Below, one piece after another: positions 1 through 10,182 of a DNA stretch of 50,885 nucleotides. A program made the translations under genes and the position numbers. Positions within the stretch are counted from its first letter, which is position 1, and the number at the start of each line of letters is the position of its first letter. The notes below the pieces were generated by a model. The model did no database searches and had not been told where the DNA came from. It worked only from the letters and a program-made list of their open reading frames with translations. This DNA comes from Corynebacterium rhinophilum (GTDB lineage Bacteria > Actinomycetota > Actinomycetes > Mycobacteriales > Mycobacteriaceae): the NCBI RefSeq assembly GCF_030227225.1, contig NZ_JASPHQ010000018.1:1-50885 (forward strand), written 5' to 3'.

Positions 1-111
1 TTTGCATCCTGGTCAAATTTTCTTGGCATGTTCCAGATTTTCCCATCTACTCAAACGGAACAAAACCTGGGACACTTCACGTGTGAGAAGGTTTCGTGCA
101 CAACTAGTGAC

Positions 112-849
112 ATGAACTTTTTATTGCTCGGTGGTACCGGTTTCCTTGGAGGACACATAGCGACTGCAGCAGTCGAGCGAGGACATGAAGTTACTTGCCT
201 TGCAAGGGGTAACGGGAAGGTTCCCAACGGAACTGACTTTGTGAGTTCGGACCGTGACCGTGACGGTGCGTACGATGAGGTTGCGGGGAAAACGTGGGAC
301 ACCATTGTGGATCTGACGAGTCAGCCGAAGCATGCGCGGGATGCGGCGGCGAAACTCGAGGCCAAGCATCGTATATTTGTGTCCTCGAGCAGCGTATATG
401 AGGATCAGGGAAGTATTTCTTCTGAGTCTGATTCCGTAGTCGCTCCGCTTGAAATTGACTACATGAAGAACATGGGGCAGTACCCAGCCGCAAAGTCTGC
501 TTGCGAAACGATTTATCGCAGCACAAATCGGTCGGTAATGGTAGTTCGATCCGGTCTGATCGCCGGCTACGGCGACGAAACAGGGCGCAGTGGTTACTAT
601 CCGTGGCGCTTCGCGCATCCCACGGGTGAGAACGTGATCGTCCCAGACCCGGCGTTTCCCGTCGCTATGATTGATGTGAAAGACCTTGCAGGCTGGATAG
701 TTGAGTCTGCAGAAGTTGGGACTTTCGGAACCTTTAACGCTACGGGGTTTGCTACTTCCTTGTCCGATGTGTTCAAGATTTCGCGTGAGTTAACCGCATC
801 GGAGGCTACGGAACGGTTACGTCCACTAGTGTGGTGTAACGCTTGCTGA
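112..849 (+). pseudogene. NAD-dependent epimerase/dehydratase, 3' end cut by an IS
   Basis: Extended short-chain dehydrogenase of the nucleotide-sugar epimerase type. The ATG at 112 starts directly on the Rossmann strand with GGTGFLGGHI, the usual dinucleotide-binding glycine motif at residues 8-17; an upstream in-frame start at 28 would add 28 residues not typical of the family. A YPAAKSACE segment gives the YxxxK catalytic pair. The frame runs into the left end of the IS256-like element near 821 and stops at 849, giving about 245 residues against roughly 300-340 for the family, so the C-terminal substrate domain is missing. No continuation was recognised after the IS. The substrate cannot be told. 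Truncation by the IS is inferred from where homology to the family fades and the terminal repeat begins. Confidence 0.7.
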
Positions 850-2233
850 TGGTGGGCCCCGGAAAGTAGTGGGCGGCCACCGCCAGTTAACCTTTCGACT
901 CAACTACCACATCTCAGCGAAAGGCCTATGACGATGACCGCTGCACCGCATTCTATCGACCCGACAACCTACTTGGATGATCTGCTCGCCCAAGCCTCCC
1001 CTGACTTGATGCGCCAGATGCTGCAAGGGTTTATCAACCAAATCCTCTCCGCCCAGGCTGACACCGTCTGCGGCGCCGAATACGGAGTTGTCTCCACCGA
1101 GCGGGTCAACCACCGCAATGGGTACCGCCACCGCGACCTTGACACCCGTGTCGGCACGATCGATGTCGCAGTACCGAAGTTGCGTCACGGCGCATTCTTC
1201 CCGGACTGGCTGTTAGAACGCCGTACGCGGGCAGAACGGGCCTTATCGACTGTGATCGCCACGTGCTACCTCAAAGGGGTATCCACCCGCAGGATGAATG
1301 ATCTGGTGGCAACACTTGGGATTTCCAGCATGTCGAAATCCCAAGTTTCACGCATGGCAGAAGAACTCGACGAGATGGTCGCCGATTTCAAAAACCGTCC
1401 GCTCGATCCCGGCGGCTACGCCTACCTGTCCTGCGACGCGCTGACAATCAAAGTGCGCGAAGGCGGCCGGGTGGTCAAATGTTCAGTGCTGCTTGCCACC
1501 GGAGTCAACGCCGACGGGTACCGCGAAATGCTTGACATGCACGTTGCCACCGCGGAATCCAACGCGTCGTGGAAAGGCTTCTTCCAGGACTTAAAAGCCC
1601 GCGGACTTACCGGGGTATTCCTTATCACCAGCCACACCCACGAAGGCATCCAGCACGCCATTTCCGAAGTGCTACCCAATGCGTCGTGGCAGCGGTGCCG
1701 CACCCATTTCGCGAAGAACCTCTTAAGAAAAGGTCCCGAAAACACAGGTGGCCGATGGTCTCTGCGATGTTCCAGACGATCTTCCAGCAACCTGACGCCA
1801 CATCCACCTGGGCACAAGCCCGCGAAGTCGTCGACCTGCTGGAGCCGAAATTCCCTCACGTCGCGGCGTATTTGGAGGAATCACTCGATGAAGTACTGGC
1901 GTTTACCGCAGCTCCGAAACCAGTCTGGACGAAGGTGTGGTCAAACAACCCCACAGAACGGTTAAACCGAGAGATCCGCCGGCGCACCGACGTCGTCGGC
2001 ATCTTCCCAAACCGTGAATCCATCATCCGGCTTGTCGGTGCGGTCCTAGCCGAGCAACACGACGATTGGATCCAACAAAAACGCTACATGTCACTGACCG
2101 CACTCGAACACACCAAACACCTCATGCACCACCCAGAAGAACATCGTGACGACCACCACCAGCTAACCGCCTAACCAAACCCCGAACTTCATATCGAGCC
2201 GAAAGCACAAACGGCTACACCACTACACGGGAC
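821..2233 (+). mobile_element. IS256-family insertion sequence, degenerate
   Basis: The element is bounded by imperfect inverted ends: GTCCACTAGTGTGGTGTAA near 821-839 and, at the right, TACACCACTACACGGGAC near 2216-2233. It contains one transposase frame broken by two frameshifts and carrying a catalytic substitution. The exact ends and the target duplication are uncertain; no clear direct repeat was seen. It interrupts the epimerase gene on its left and lies beside the CmtR/metal-ATPase module on its right. Confidence 0.75.
928..2174 (+). pseudogene. IS256-family (Mutator-type) transposase, frameshifted
   Basis: The first part (928 to about 1732) has the family's N-terminal region, the RNGYRHRDLDTRVGTIDVAV stretch and the first catalytic Asp in SCDALTIKVREGG. 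The last part (about 1751 to 2174) has WSNNPTERLNREIRRRTDVV with the catalytic Glu. Between them the frame moves from 1 to 2 near 1731-1733 and from 2 to 3 near 1750; the bridge reads VPKTQ and then WPMVSAMF, matching the family. Two single-base changes therefore break the gene. The conserved SDAHEG motif reads SHTHEG, with codon 236 (1633-1635) CAC in place of GAC, so the second catalytic Asp is lost. The element is not expected to move on its own. Confidence 0.8.
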
Positions 2234-2652
2234 TTGACTCAACGCTGATGAGGGTGGGGTCTTTTGTCAAACACACTGCCCAGGTAGTCGCGGGCTGTGT
2301 CGATGAGACTCGGCAGCACTCTGAATAGATGTCCGTGGCATCAAGGCCGCTGAACTATTCAAGTTGCGGGACGAAAAGAGTCTCGCAGTGACGCTTGGTC
2401 CCTGAGCAAGTTCGATCCTTCCACGATCTGCACTGGAGACGCCGAGCGCTCGGGGGCCCTTGACCGGCTGGGGCACGTGCCGGGTGGTGGCTCGCCCACA
2501 GCCCCCGTGCCCACACGCACCGAGAACGGACAGGCTACCGGGTACGATCCCAATTCCACGGAGACGGACCGTGAACTCGAATGACGTTCCTGGCCCAAGG
2601 TGTGTCCGCTCGGCGTGTGGTTTAACCCTTATGAGACTTGCCGGTCACAGCC
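2234..2652. other. Gap between the IS and the metal ATPase, nothing recognised
   Basis: There are short open frames on both strands but none has a ribosome site, a recognisable family or normal codon use. No tRNA or clear terminator was seen. It may be residual DNA from insertions around the IS. Confidence 0.4.
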
Positions 2653-4545
2653 TCAGCGCTTCGCTTGCGCAGCCCGCAGGCCGTTCAAGATCACGATCAC
2701 TTCGGCGACCTCGTGAACCAACACGACGGCGGCCAGGCCCAGCACGCCGCTGATCGCCAGTGGCATCAACACGATGATGATGGCCAGAGACAGCACGATG
2801 TTCTGGTTGATGATCCTGCTTCCTCGGCGGGCGTGCTGCAGCGCCTTCGGGATTAGCCGGAGGTCGTGGCCGGTGAAGGCGACGTCAGCGGACTCGATCG
2901 CGGCGTCAGAGCCGGTCGCTCCCATCGCTATGCCCACCGTCGCACCCGCCAGTGCCGGCGCGTCGTTGATGCCGTCGCCGATCATCGCCGTCGGCGTCTT
3001 GGAGGAGAATTCGGCGACGATGCTTGCCTTGTCCTCAGGGCGCAGCTCGGCGCGCACGTCGTCGATTCCGGCGATTCCAGCCAGCGCCCGGGCGGTGCGA
3101 GAGTTGTCGCCGGTGAGCATGCTTACTTCCACGTCGTTGGCGTGCAGGGCCTGCACGGCTTCGGGCACCTCGGGCCGCAACTCGTCACGGACCCCGATCG
3201 CCCCGGCGAGAGCGTCATCGACGGTGACCAGGACGCAGGTCTGGCCCTCGGACTCCATGCGCTCAACGTCTGCTTTCAGTGGCCCGGCGTCGATCCATCG
3301 GGGGCTGCCCACCAGCACCCGTCGGCCTTCGACGGTGCCGCCGATGCCATGCCCAGCTTCCTCGCTGATGTCCGAGGCGGTGGGCGCTTCGGGCCCCGCT
3401 GCCGCGATCGCCGCAGCGAGGGGGTGTGTCGATTGCTGCTCAACTGCTGCCGCGAAGGAAAGCACCTGCGGCCGATCGAATCCGTCTGCCGGGACCACTC
3501 CGGTAACCTCAGGCTGATTGCGGGTAAGGGTTCCGGTTTTGTCCACTGCCAGGTGACGGATGCCGCCGAGTCGCTCGAACGCCGCGCCGGACTTGATAAC
3601 CACTCCGAACTGGCTGGCCGCGCCGATCGCGGCCACGACCGTCAGCGGCACGGAGATTGCCAGCGCGCACGGCGACGCTGCGACCAGGACTACCAGCGCA
3701 CGGGTGATCCACGTCTCAGGGTCGCCCAGCAGCGAGCCGATAACGCCGACCAGCACCGCCAGGATCATCACCCCGGGCACTAGGGGTTGGGCAATCCGGT
3801 CGGCGATCCGGGCGCGGTCGCCCTTTTCCGCCTGCGCTTGCTCGACTAGGTCCACGAGTGTGGTCAGCGAGTTGTCCGTTCCAGCTGCGGTCGTCTCGAC
3901 CTCCAGCACCCCGGCGGAGTTGATCGCTCCCGCAGGCACTTCGTCGCCGGGCGCAACCTCCTCCGGAATGGATTCTCCGGTGATCGCTGAGGTGTCAAGG
4001 CTGGAGCGCCCGGACCGAATGATGCCGTCCGTGGCGATCCGCTCCCCGGGGCGCACGAGCATTAGCTCGCCAACCTCGAGGTCCTTCGCTACGACCTCGG
4101 CCGCTGTGCCGTCGCGCAGCACCGTCGCGGTCTGCGGTACCAGCTTCAACAGCGCCCGCAGTCCGCCTTGGGCCCGGTCCATCGCCTTGTCTTCCAGTGC
4201 CTCGGCGATCGAGTACAGGAACGCTAGCGCCGCGGCCTCTCCGACGAATCCGAGGATCACCGCACCGACCGCGCTGATCGTCATTAGCAAGCCAATGCCG
4301 AGCTTGCGCTTCATGACAAGGTTCCGGATCGCTCCAGGCGCGAACGTGTAAGCGCCCAACAGCAGCCCAACCCAATACAGTACCGTCGCGGGCGTCTCCA
4401 AGTCGGACCAGTCCAGCGCCAGTCCTGTTATGAGGGCTACGCCGGAGAAGATCGGCAGCAGTAGCTCAGGGTCCTTCCACCATGGCCGATCGAGCTCGTC
4501 GATCTCCGTGGCGGGTTCGTGTTCGCATCCACATGCTGAACTCAT
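2653..4545 (-). CDS. P1B-type metal-transporting ATPase (SPC class, CtpD/CadA-like)
   Basis: Inner-membrane heavy-metal efflux ATPase of 630 residues. The ATG at 4545 is preferred because it overlaps the cmtR stop as ATGA; a start 39 nt upstream would add 13 residues. Motifs in order: a short Cys-containing N-terminus (SSACGCEHE) with no full metal-binding domain, the actuator TGES at 189-192, the transmembrane metal site SPC at 291-293, the phosphorylation site DKTGT at 335-339, the THP of the nucleotide domain, and GDGINDAPAL near the C-terminus. SPC instead of CPC is the mark of the P1B-4 group, associated with cobalt and related divalent cations, whereas the neighbouring regulator is of the Cd/Pb-sensing CmtR type. 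The substrate is therefore a divalent soft metal (Co, Cd, Zn or Pb), not settled. Confidence 0.88.
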   Translation of the reverse strand: MSSACGCEHEPATEIDELDRPWWKDPELLLPIFSGVALITGLALDWSDLETPATVLYWVGLLLGAYTFAPGAIRNLVMKRKLGIGLLMTISAVGAVILGFVGEAAALAFLYSIAEALEDKAMDRAQGGLRALLKLVPQTATVLRDGTAAEVVAKDLEVGELMLVRPGERIATDGIIRSGRSSLDTSAITGESIPEEVAPGDEVPAGAINSAGVLEVETTAAGTDNSLTTLVDLVEQAQAEKGDRARIADRIAQPLVPGVMILAVLVGVIGSLLGDPETWITRALVVLVAASPCALAISVPLTVVAAIGAASQFGVVIKSGAAFERLGGIRHLAVDKTGTLTRNQPEVTGVVPADGFDRPQVLSFAAAVEQQSTHPLAAAIAAAGPEAPTASDISEEAGHGIGGTVEGRRVLVGSPRWIDAGPLKADVERMESEGQTCVLVTVDDALAGAIGVRDELRPEVPEAVQALHANDVEVSMLTGDNSRTARALAGIAGIDDVRAELRPEDKASIVAEFSSKTPTAMIGDGINDAPALAGATVGIAMGATGSDAAIESADVAFTGHDLRLIPKALQHARRGSRIINQNIVLSLAIIIVLMPLAISGVLGLAAVVLVHEVAEVIVILNGLRAAQAKR

Positions 4546-4901
4546 ACGTCCGCTCCTTTCTCGCCGCAGCCGGGCACCGAGCACTCAGTGTCGATGCAGG
4601 GGGCATTCTCGTCGACGGCCAGTGTCGCGTTGACTAGCGCTTCGAGCGCTGCCGCGAGGTGCGGATCGGCGATTTCGTAGCGGGTTTTACGGCCCTCCGG
4701 CTCAGCGACGACAATGCCACAATCGCGCAGGCAGGATAGGTGGTTCGAGACGTTCGAGCGGGTCAGATCCAAGCTTTGCGCGAGCACGGCCGGGTAGCTC
4801 GGACCGTCTAGTAGGGTTAGCAGGATTCGGGAGCGCGTCGGATCAGCCATGGCCCGGCCGAGCCGGTTCATGACGTCGAGGCGCGAAGCAATAGTCAGCA
4901 T
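4542..4901 (-). CDS. cmtR: ArsR/SmtB-family metal sensor, CmtR type
   Basis: Winged-helix repressor of 119 residues. It aligns closely with mycobacterial CmtR, including the HTH segment LTRSNVSNHLSCLRDCG. The three cysteines known to bind Cd and Pb in CmtR are at the same positions here: Cys57, Cys61 and Cys102. It is expected to hold the operon off until metal binds. The gene precedes and overlaps the ATPase by 4 bp, so the pair is translationally coupled. There is no Shine-Dalgarno, and a TATAAT hexamer ends 7 nt before the ATG, so the mRNA is probably leaderless. Confidence 0.88.
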   Translation of the reverse strand: MLTIASRLDVMNRLGRAMADPTRSRILLTLLDGPSYPAVLAQSLDLTRSNVSNHLSCLRDCGIVVAEPEGRKTRYEIADPHLAAALEALVNATLAVDENAPCIDTECSVPGCGEKGADV

Positions 4902-4908
4902 GCGCTGA

Positions 4909-4941
4909 ATTATACAGTATGCGATGAACTATTTAAAATGG
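4909..4941 (-). promoter_or_regulatory. cmtR promoter with candidate operator
   Basis: On the minus strand TATAAT (4909-4914) is followed by 7 nt and the cmtR ATG. ATACAGTAT (4912-4920) is a perfect 9-bp palindrome overlapping the -10, a natural place for the repressor. A TGAACTA direct repeat on the plus strand (4924-4930 and about 18 nt further) flanks it. That CmtR binds here is inferred. Confidence 0.55.
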
Positions 4942-5478
4942 GGTGAACTAACAGTCACGCGAAAGTCCCGCCACCTGCAAGAATTAGTCGATGGGATAGC
5001 CGATGACTGGTCCTTCGCGGTTCGGCTGCCAACCCAACGCGGGGGGCGTGGGCGGCGAAGTTCTCCAGAATCTTCACGTGGATGTCCACACCCACCCCTG
5101 TGGGGATGGTGATGAACAGGGTGTCGGCGGACATGACGGCGGCGTAGGTGCGGCCAGCGACACTGACACCAGGTTCTCCATCAAGGGCTAGACACTCACG
5201 GACATTGCGTACGGGTCGAACCACACGTAGCGAAGCTTTCTAATAGCCAAATGACTAACTCTTTTCGCTGGTATCCGGGAATGATACTTACTTGAAGTCG
5301 GCGGTGTTGGCTACCCCGCGTACAAAGTACTGGCACTGCTGCTTGGAAACCACTTTGATCTACGAAGCCATAGCCCTTCAAGCTACATCGCAGGAAAATT
5401 CCATTTCACGGTCGGTATGGGCCTTTTGCAGTTGGTTAATTCGAAATTCGTTCACCATCTCCTTAGCCACCCGCACGA
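4942..5478. other. Gene-poor stretch, possibly decayed
   Basis: No gene with a convincing ribosome site and family was found. An open frame of 89 codons on the minus strand (4955-5224) has plausible codon use (a stretch GVSVAGRTYAAVMSAD) but no recognised domain or clear start. Around 5290-5460 the minus strand has short coding-like runs separated by stops, including one ending in QYFVRGVANTADFK, suggesting an old inactivated gene. Confidence 0.35.
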
Positions 5479-5607
5479 TTAACGCGGTGTTTCGCCATCT
5501 TCGCGCGAGGCGAGTAGTTCCTTTAAGTGCGCATCGATGTCATCGAGCTTTTTAATAACGGCAACGGCGAAAACGATACTAATGACTAGAGCGATAATGC
5601 TGAGCAT
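5479..5607 (-). CDS. Small single-pass membrane protein, 42 residues
   Basis: The frame begins MLSIIALVISIVFAVAVIKK and ends in a charged tail (LDDIDAHLKELLASREDGE). One hydrophobic helix covers residues 1-18, and the cytosolic tail is amphipathic and may form a coiled coil. A strong ribosome site, GGAGG, lies 6 nt before the ATG at 5607. No family was recognised. It stands alone among poorly coding DNA downstream of the betA terminator. The hydrophobic-then-charged layout and the good ribosome site support a real gene; its function is unknown. Confidence 0.55.
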   Translation of the reverse strand: MLSIIALVISIVFAVAVIKKLDDIDAHLKELLASREDGETPR

Positions 5608-5729
5608 CAATGCCCTCCTTTACTCTGGCGGCCCATTACAGTGGACCTGGTTCCTTGCGAGGCGATTAAATCATGGTTCTGGTCAGGCGTAGGGGTGCGC
5701 GGTGGGAAGGGGGGACGTCGGCAAGCAAA

Positions 5730-5764
5730 AGCGCCGCGCCCCCAGGAAAAGGGAACGCGGCGCT
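5730..5764 (-). terminator. Terminator of betA
   Basis: A perfect 9-bp stem (AGCGCCGCG / CGCGGCGCT) with a 17-nt loop lies 24 nt after the betA stop and is followed on the minus strand by TTTTGC. Confidence 0.75.
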
Positions 5765-5787
5765 ACAGCCATCCGGCGGGAGGGTGC

Positions 5788-7563
5788 TTAGTGGTCAGCG
5801 CCCTGGATGGAGTGCTTGTGATCGCGGACTGCTTCGCCCTCAGCGTAGAGCGGCATATCCTGCTTGGCCTTGTACCACTCAGCGTGGTTTGGCTCCAGCG
5901 GGGTACGGCCGGCGATGAGGTCGGCAGCCTTCTCGCCCACCATCATGGTTGGGGCGTAGATATTGCCGTTGGTCACGGACGGGAAGACGGAGGCATCCGC
6001 AATGTAGAGGCCTTCGACGCCCCATACACCCATGGTGTCTGGGTTAACCACGGCCATAGGATCGGACTCATCGCCCATCTTGGCGGTGCAGGATGGGTGC
6101 AGTGCGGTCTCGCCGTCATTGCGGACCCACTCCAAGATTTCCTCATCGCTCTGGACCTCTGGGCCCGGGCTGAACTCGCGGGCGCCAACTTCCTCCATTG
6201 CCTTGGTATCCAGCAAGGAGCGGGCGACGCGGACGGCTTCTACCCATTCGCGGCGGTCCTGCTCAGTGCGCAGGTAGTTAAAGAGGATGGAGGGCTTTTG
6301 CCGGATATCGGAGCTCTTGATGTGCACGTGGCCCTTGGTATCGGAGAACATCGGGCCGACGTGCCACTGGAAGCCGTGCTTAACGTCGGCCTTTTGGCCG
6401 TCATAGCGCACCGCCATGGGCAGGAAGTGGAACATCAAGTTCGGGTAGGCCTCATCCTCGTTGGAGCGCACGAAACCGCCGCCCTCAAAGTGCGAGGTAG
6501 CCACTGGGCCCTTCTTCGTCAGCAGCCACTGCAGGCCCATAAACGGCCAACGCCACTTATCCAGGTAAGGCTGGGAGGAAGCGGTGGACTTGGTGGTCTC
6601 GTACTGGATGTAGACCTCGAGGTGGTCCTGCAGGTTCTCGCCCACGCCTGGCAGGTGCTTGACCACATCGATGCCGTGCTTTTCCAAGATCTCACGGTCA
6701 CCCACGCCAGAGACCTCTAGCAGCTGCGGGGTATTGATGGCACCGGCGGACAAGACGATCTTGTCTGCGAAGACGCGGTGGGTGCCACCCTGCCACTCGT
6801 ATTCCACGCCCACTGCCTTGGTGCCTTCAAAGAGGATCTTGGTGGTAAATGCGCGGGTACGCACCTCAAGGTTGTCGCGGTCCTGGTTGGGGTACAGGTA
6901 GGCGCGGGCAGCGGACCAGCGCTTGCCGTGCTTGATATTGCGATCGAAGGGGGCAAAACCTTCCTGGCGGTAACCGTTGACGTCATTGGTTAGGTTATAG
7001 CCAGCCTCTTGTACCGACTTGAATAGCGCCTGGAAAAGCTGCGAGGTAGCAGGGCCGCGGGACAGGTAGAGCGGGCCATCGTGGCCGCGGCGCGGATCAT
7101 CGTCGTCTGCGGCAGCGGTGGTTTCCATGCGGTTGAAATAGGGCAAGCAGTGGGCAAAGTCCCAGTTATCCATGCCTGGGTTCTGGCCCCACTTTTCGTA
7201 GTCCATGGGGTTGCCGCGCTGGTAGATCATGCCGTTGATGGAAGAGGAACCGCCGAGCACCTTGCCGCGCGCATGGTAGATGCGGCGACCATTCATTTCC
7301 GGTTCCGGATCGGATTCATACATCCAGTCATAGTTCTTTGCCCCGATGGGGAAAGAGAAACCGGAAGGCATGTGGATGAATAGGTCCCACAGGGAATCCG
7401 GGCGGCCGGCCTCAAGAACGAGCACGCGGGTGTCTTTGTCCTCGGTCAGGCGAGCCGCGATGACGGAGCCTGCAGAGCCACCGCCGACGACGACCACATC
7501 GCTGACTTCATCCGTGGCCTTTTTTGTCGAGCGCTTCTTAGTCAATTTGTCCACAATACCCAT
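5788..7563 (-). CDS. betA: Choline dehydrogenase (GMC oxidoreductase)
   Basis: Flavoprotein of 591 residues that oxidises choline to betaine aldehyde, the first step of glycine betaine synthesis. The ATG at 7563 is preferred: it has a GAAGGAAGGGG ribosome site and places the FAD-binding [17 protein letters not shown] near residues 22-38; a start at 7665 would add 34 residues with no homology. The GMC signature [13 protein letters not shown] follows at about residue 100, and a C-terminal segment around DASVFP and [19 protein letters not shown] is typical. The gene is divergent from betT and betB, so uptake and both oxidation steps sit together. It is slightly longer than E. coli BetA (556). 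A terminator follows it. Confidence 0.93.
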   Translation of the reverse strand: MGIVDKLTKKRSTKKATDEVSDVVVVGGGSAGSVIAARLTEDKDTRVLVLEAGRPDSLWDLFIHMPSGFSFPIGAKNYDWMYESDPEPEMNGRRIYHARGKVLGGSSSINGMIYQRGNPMDYEKWGQNPGMDNWDFAHCLPYFNRMETTAAADDDDPRRGHDGPLYLSRGPATSQLFQALFKSVQEAGYNLTNDVNGYRQEGFAPFDRNIKHGKRWSAARAYLYPNQDRDNLEVRTRAFTTKILFEGTKAVGVEYEWQGGTHRVFADKIVLSAGAINTPQLLEVSGVGDREILEKHGIDVVKHLPGVGENLQDHLEVYIQYETTKSTASSQPYLDKWRWPFMGLQWLLTKKGPVATSHFEGGGFVRSNEDEAYPNLMFHFLPMAVRYDGQKADVKHGFQWHVGPMFSDTKGHVHIKSSDIRQKPSILFNYLRTEQDRREWVEAVRVARSLLDTKAMEEVGAREFSPGPEVQSDEEILEWVRNDGETALHPSCTAKMGDESDPMAVVNPDTMGVWGVEGLYIADASVFPSVTNGNIYAPTMMVGEKAADLIAGRTPLEPNHAEWYKAKQDMPLYAEGEAVRDHKHSIQGADH

Positions 7564-7896
7564 AAATCCCCTTCCTTCTGTGAGCCATCTCACGCGTAGT
7601 TCTCGCCGTATTTGCGGCAGATCCATTGTATGGTGCGCAAAAAATCTGTACTTAACCGCTTTCATTTATGCACAATGGCGACCCCAGAATACACACCTGG
7701 TGGACGTTTTCCCAGATTAATGTATATTTACGGTGTTCGGGTATGCATCTGAGTAGATGAAATCCGGGGTCTTTACGCATAGATTGCTCGCATATGATTT
7801 ATGCCACCACCCTATCTCTCACCCCTCTTTTCGGGGGACTGTGGGGCACTCTTGCGAAAGATTCGGCACTTAATCGATCAAGACTAGGAGAAGTAG
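7564..7896. promoter_or_regulatory. betA/betT divergent promoter region
   Basis: This 333-nt gap holds the start signals for both choline units. A 7-bp inverted pair CCATTGT (7623-7629) and ACAATGG (7672-7678) lies on the betA side. The betT ribosome site is AGGAG at 7886-7890. No betI-type regulator gene is in the window and no match to the known enterobacterial BetI operator was seen, so control remains open. Confidence 0.5.
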
Positions 7897-10137
7897 ATGG
7901 CTAACCGTGGTCCGCACGACCATGAAGAGTCCCGCACAGGGGATTCCGACACCTCTCTCGCTCACTCCCCTGGGGAAACTCACCCAACTGAGGACAAGGG
8001 TCATAAACCGCGCAACCAAGTACGCGCCATCGTCGGCAGCTACAAGGCTGAGACCGGCGATGATGTCGGCGCCGATGAGGTGGCTGCGCCCAAACCCAAT
8101 TGGCCGGCCTTTATCATTTCCGGTGTTCTCATCATCGCCATGGCGCTGTACGCGGGCTTCGGGCAGGAATCAGCAGCGAATACCCTCGCCAGCGTCACCG
8201 GATGGATCGGCACGAACCTGGGCTGGTTCTACGTCCTGACCGCCACCATCGCCGTGGTCTTTGTCCTCTATATCGCCTTTTCCAATACCGGCAGCATCCG
8301 CATGGGACCGGACCACTCCCGGCCCAAATTCAATACCTTCTCGTGGGTATCCATGCTCTTTGCCGCCGGCATCGGCGTGGACCTCATGTTCTTCGCCGTG
8401 GCCGAGCCGGTCACGATGTACATGGATCCGCCGGTGGGCGATGGCGAAACCATGGAAGCCGCCAAAGAGGCCGTGGTCTATGCCATGTTCCACTACGGGC
8501 TTACCGGCTGGGCACTCTATGCGCTGATGGGCATGGCCTTTGGTTACTTCGCCTACCGCCTGAATATGCCGTTGGCTATTCGCTCGGCGCTGTACCCGCT
8601 CATCGGCAAGCGCGTGCACGGACCCATTGGTTCGGCCGTGGACATTGCCGCCATGCTGGGCACCGTCTTCGGCGTCACCGCCTCCCTGGGCATCGGCGTG
8701 GTGCAGCTGTCCTACGGCTTCCACCTCATCTTTGGCATCGAGCAGGGGCTGGGGCTGCAATCGGCGCTCATCATTGTCGCGGTGGTCATTGCGACGCTAT
8801 CGGCTGTATCCGGCGTGGATAAGGGCATTCGCTTCCTCTCTGAGCTCAACGTGTACCTGGCCATCGCGCTGATGGTCTACGTCGTGGTCTTTGGCAAGAC
8901 CGCCTACCTCTTTGATGCCATCGTCACCAATATCGGTGATTACGTCTCCAAATTCCCCTCCTGGACGCTAGAGACCTTCGCCTTTGCTGAGGACCAAGCC
9001 AGCGTGGATACCTGGATGCAGTCTTGGACCCTCTTCTTCTGGGCTTGGTGGATTGCCTGGGCAACCTTCGTCGGCCTATTCCTGGCCCGCATTTCCCGCG
9101 GCCGCACGCTGCGCCAGTTCATCCTGGGCACGCTGACCTTCCCCTTCCTGTTCATCCTGATGTGGATGTCCTTCTTTGGCAATACCGCCCTGGATATGGT
9201 GCGCTCCGGCGACTATCCGGAATTTGCGGAAAACGCCATCAACGTTCCGGAGCAGGGTTTCTATGACATGCTCCAGGAATTCCCTGGCTCCGCCATCGTC
9301 ATCTTCCTGACCACCTTCATCGGCCTGCTGCTGTATATCACCTCGGCCGACTCCGGTGCGCTGGTCATGTCCAACTTCACCTCCCGCATCACGGATAACC
9401 GGCAGGATGGCGCCCGGTGGCTGCGTATTTTCTGGTCCATTACCGTCGGCGCGCTCACCCTGGCATTGCTGCAGCTCGATGGCATTGCCACCGTGCAGTC
9501 CGCGACCGTGGTCATGGGCCTGCCCTTCGCGTTCGTGGTCTACCTCATCATGTTCTCGCTGTGGAAGTCGCTGCGCCTGGAAATCGTCCAGCGCGAGGCC
9601 CGGAAAACCGCATTGCACGGCGCCATCAGCAGCCGCACCGAGCGCGAGCCGAGCGATTCCAACCTGTGGAAGAACCGCCTGGACCGAGCCAACTCCTTCC
9701 CCACCAAACAGGACATGGATGACTACCTGCGGGGAACTGCCGCCTACGCCCTCGAGCAGGTGGCCACGCAAATGCGCACCCGCGGCTACGACGCCATCTT
9801 GCTCACCAGTGAGCTTCCCGATGCCGAATTGCCCCAGCTCGATCTCGAGGTCCGGCTGCACAACGAGCGCCAATTCCGCTACCAGCTCTTCCCGGTTTCC
9901 GCGGAGCGACCGGACTTCTGCGAGGGCGACGGCGAGTACTACCGCCTGGAGGTCTACGACATGACCGGTTCGCTGGGCTATGACGTCTACGGCTATTCCG
10001 AAAACCAGATCATCAATAACGTGCTGGACCTGTACGAGCGTCACCTGGCATTCCTCTACATGCAGCAAAGCCAGCCGGGCGATTCCGATGTCTCCGATGG
10101 CGCTGAGCCGGAACGCACCTGGCGCGAAGATAGTTAA
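7897..10137 (+). CDS. betT: Choline transporter, BCCT family
   Basis: Sodium- or proton-coupled betaine/choline/carnitine transporter of 746 residues. About 65 hydrophilic residues come first, then 12 membrane helices from PNWPAFIISGVLIIAMAL onward. The BCCT signature region is visible in TLFFWAWWIAWATFVGLFLA followed by RISRGRTLRQF. About 170 residues at the C-terminus are cytosolic, as in E. coli BetT, where this tail senses osmotic stress. It lies 45 nt upstream of betB in the same direction and divergent from betA, so choline rather than betaine is the likely substrate. The ribosome site AGGAG is 6 nt before the ATG. Confidence 0.9.
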   Translation: MANRGPHDHEESRTGDSDTSLAHSPGETHPTEDKGHKPRNQVRAIVGSYKAETGDDVGADEVAAPKPNWPAFIISGVLIIAMALYAGFGQESAANTLASVTGWIGTNLGWFYVLTATIAVVFVLYIAFSNTGSIRMGPDHSRPKFNTFSWVSMLFAAGIGVDLMFFAVAEPVTMYMDPPVGDGETMEAAKEAVVYAMFHYGLTGWALYALMGMAFGYFAYRLNMPLAIRSALYPLIGKRVHGPIGSAVDIAAMLGTVFGVTASLGIGVVQLSYGFHLIFGIEQGLGLQSALIIVAVVIATLSAVSGVDKGIRFLSELNVYLAIALMVYVVVFGKTAYLFDAIVTNIGDYVSKFPSWTLETFAFAEDQASVDTWMQSWTLFFWAWWIAWATFVGLFLARISRGRTLRQFILGTLTFPFLFILMWMSFFGNTALDMVRSGDYPEFAENAINVPEQGFYDMLQEFPGSAIVIFLTTFIGLLLYITSADSGALVMSNFTSRITDNRQDGARWLRIFWSITVGALTLALLQLDGIATVQSATVVMGLPFAFVVYLIMFSLWKSLRLEIVQREARKTALHGAISSRTEREPSDSNLWKNRLDRANSFPTKQDMDDYLRGTAAYALEQVATQMRTRGYDAILLTSELPDAELPQLDLEVRLHNERQFRYQLFPVSAERPDFCEGDGEYYRLEVYDMTGSLGYDVYGYSENQIINNVLDLYERHLAFLYMQQSQPGDSDVSDGAEPERTWREDS

Positions 10138-10182
10138 ACTGGCAGGCGATACCGCCTCAATTAAAGAAAGGTTGCTTGCACT

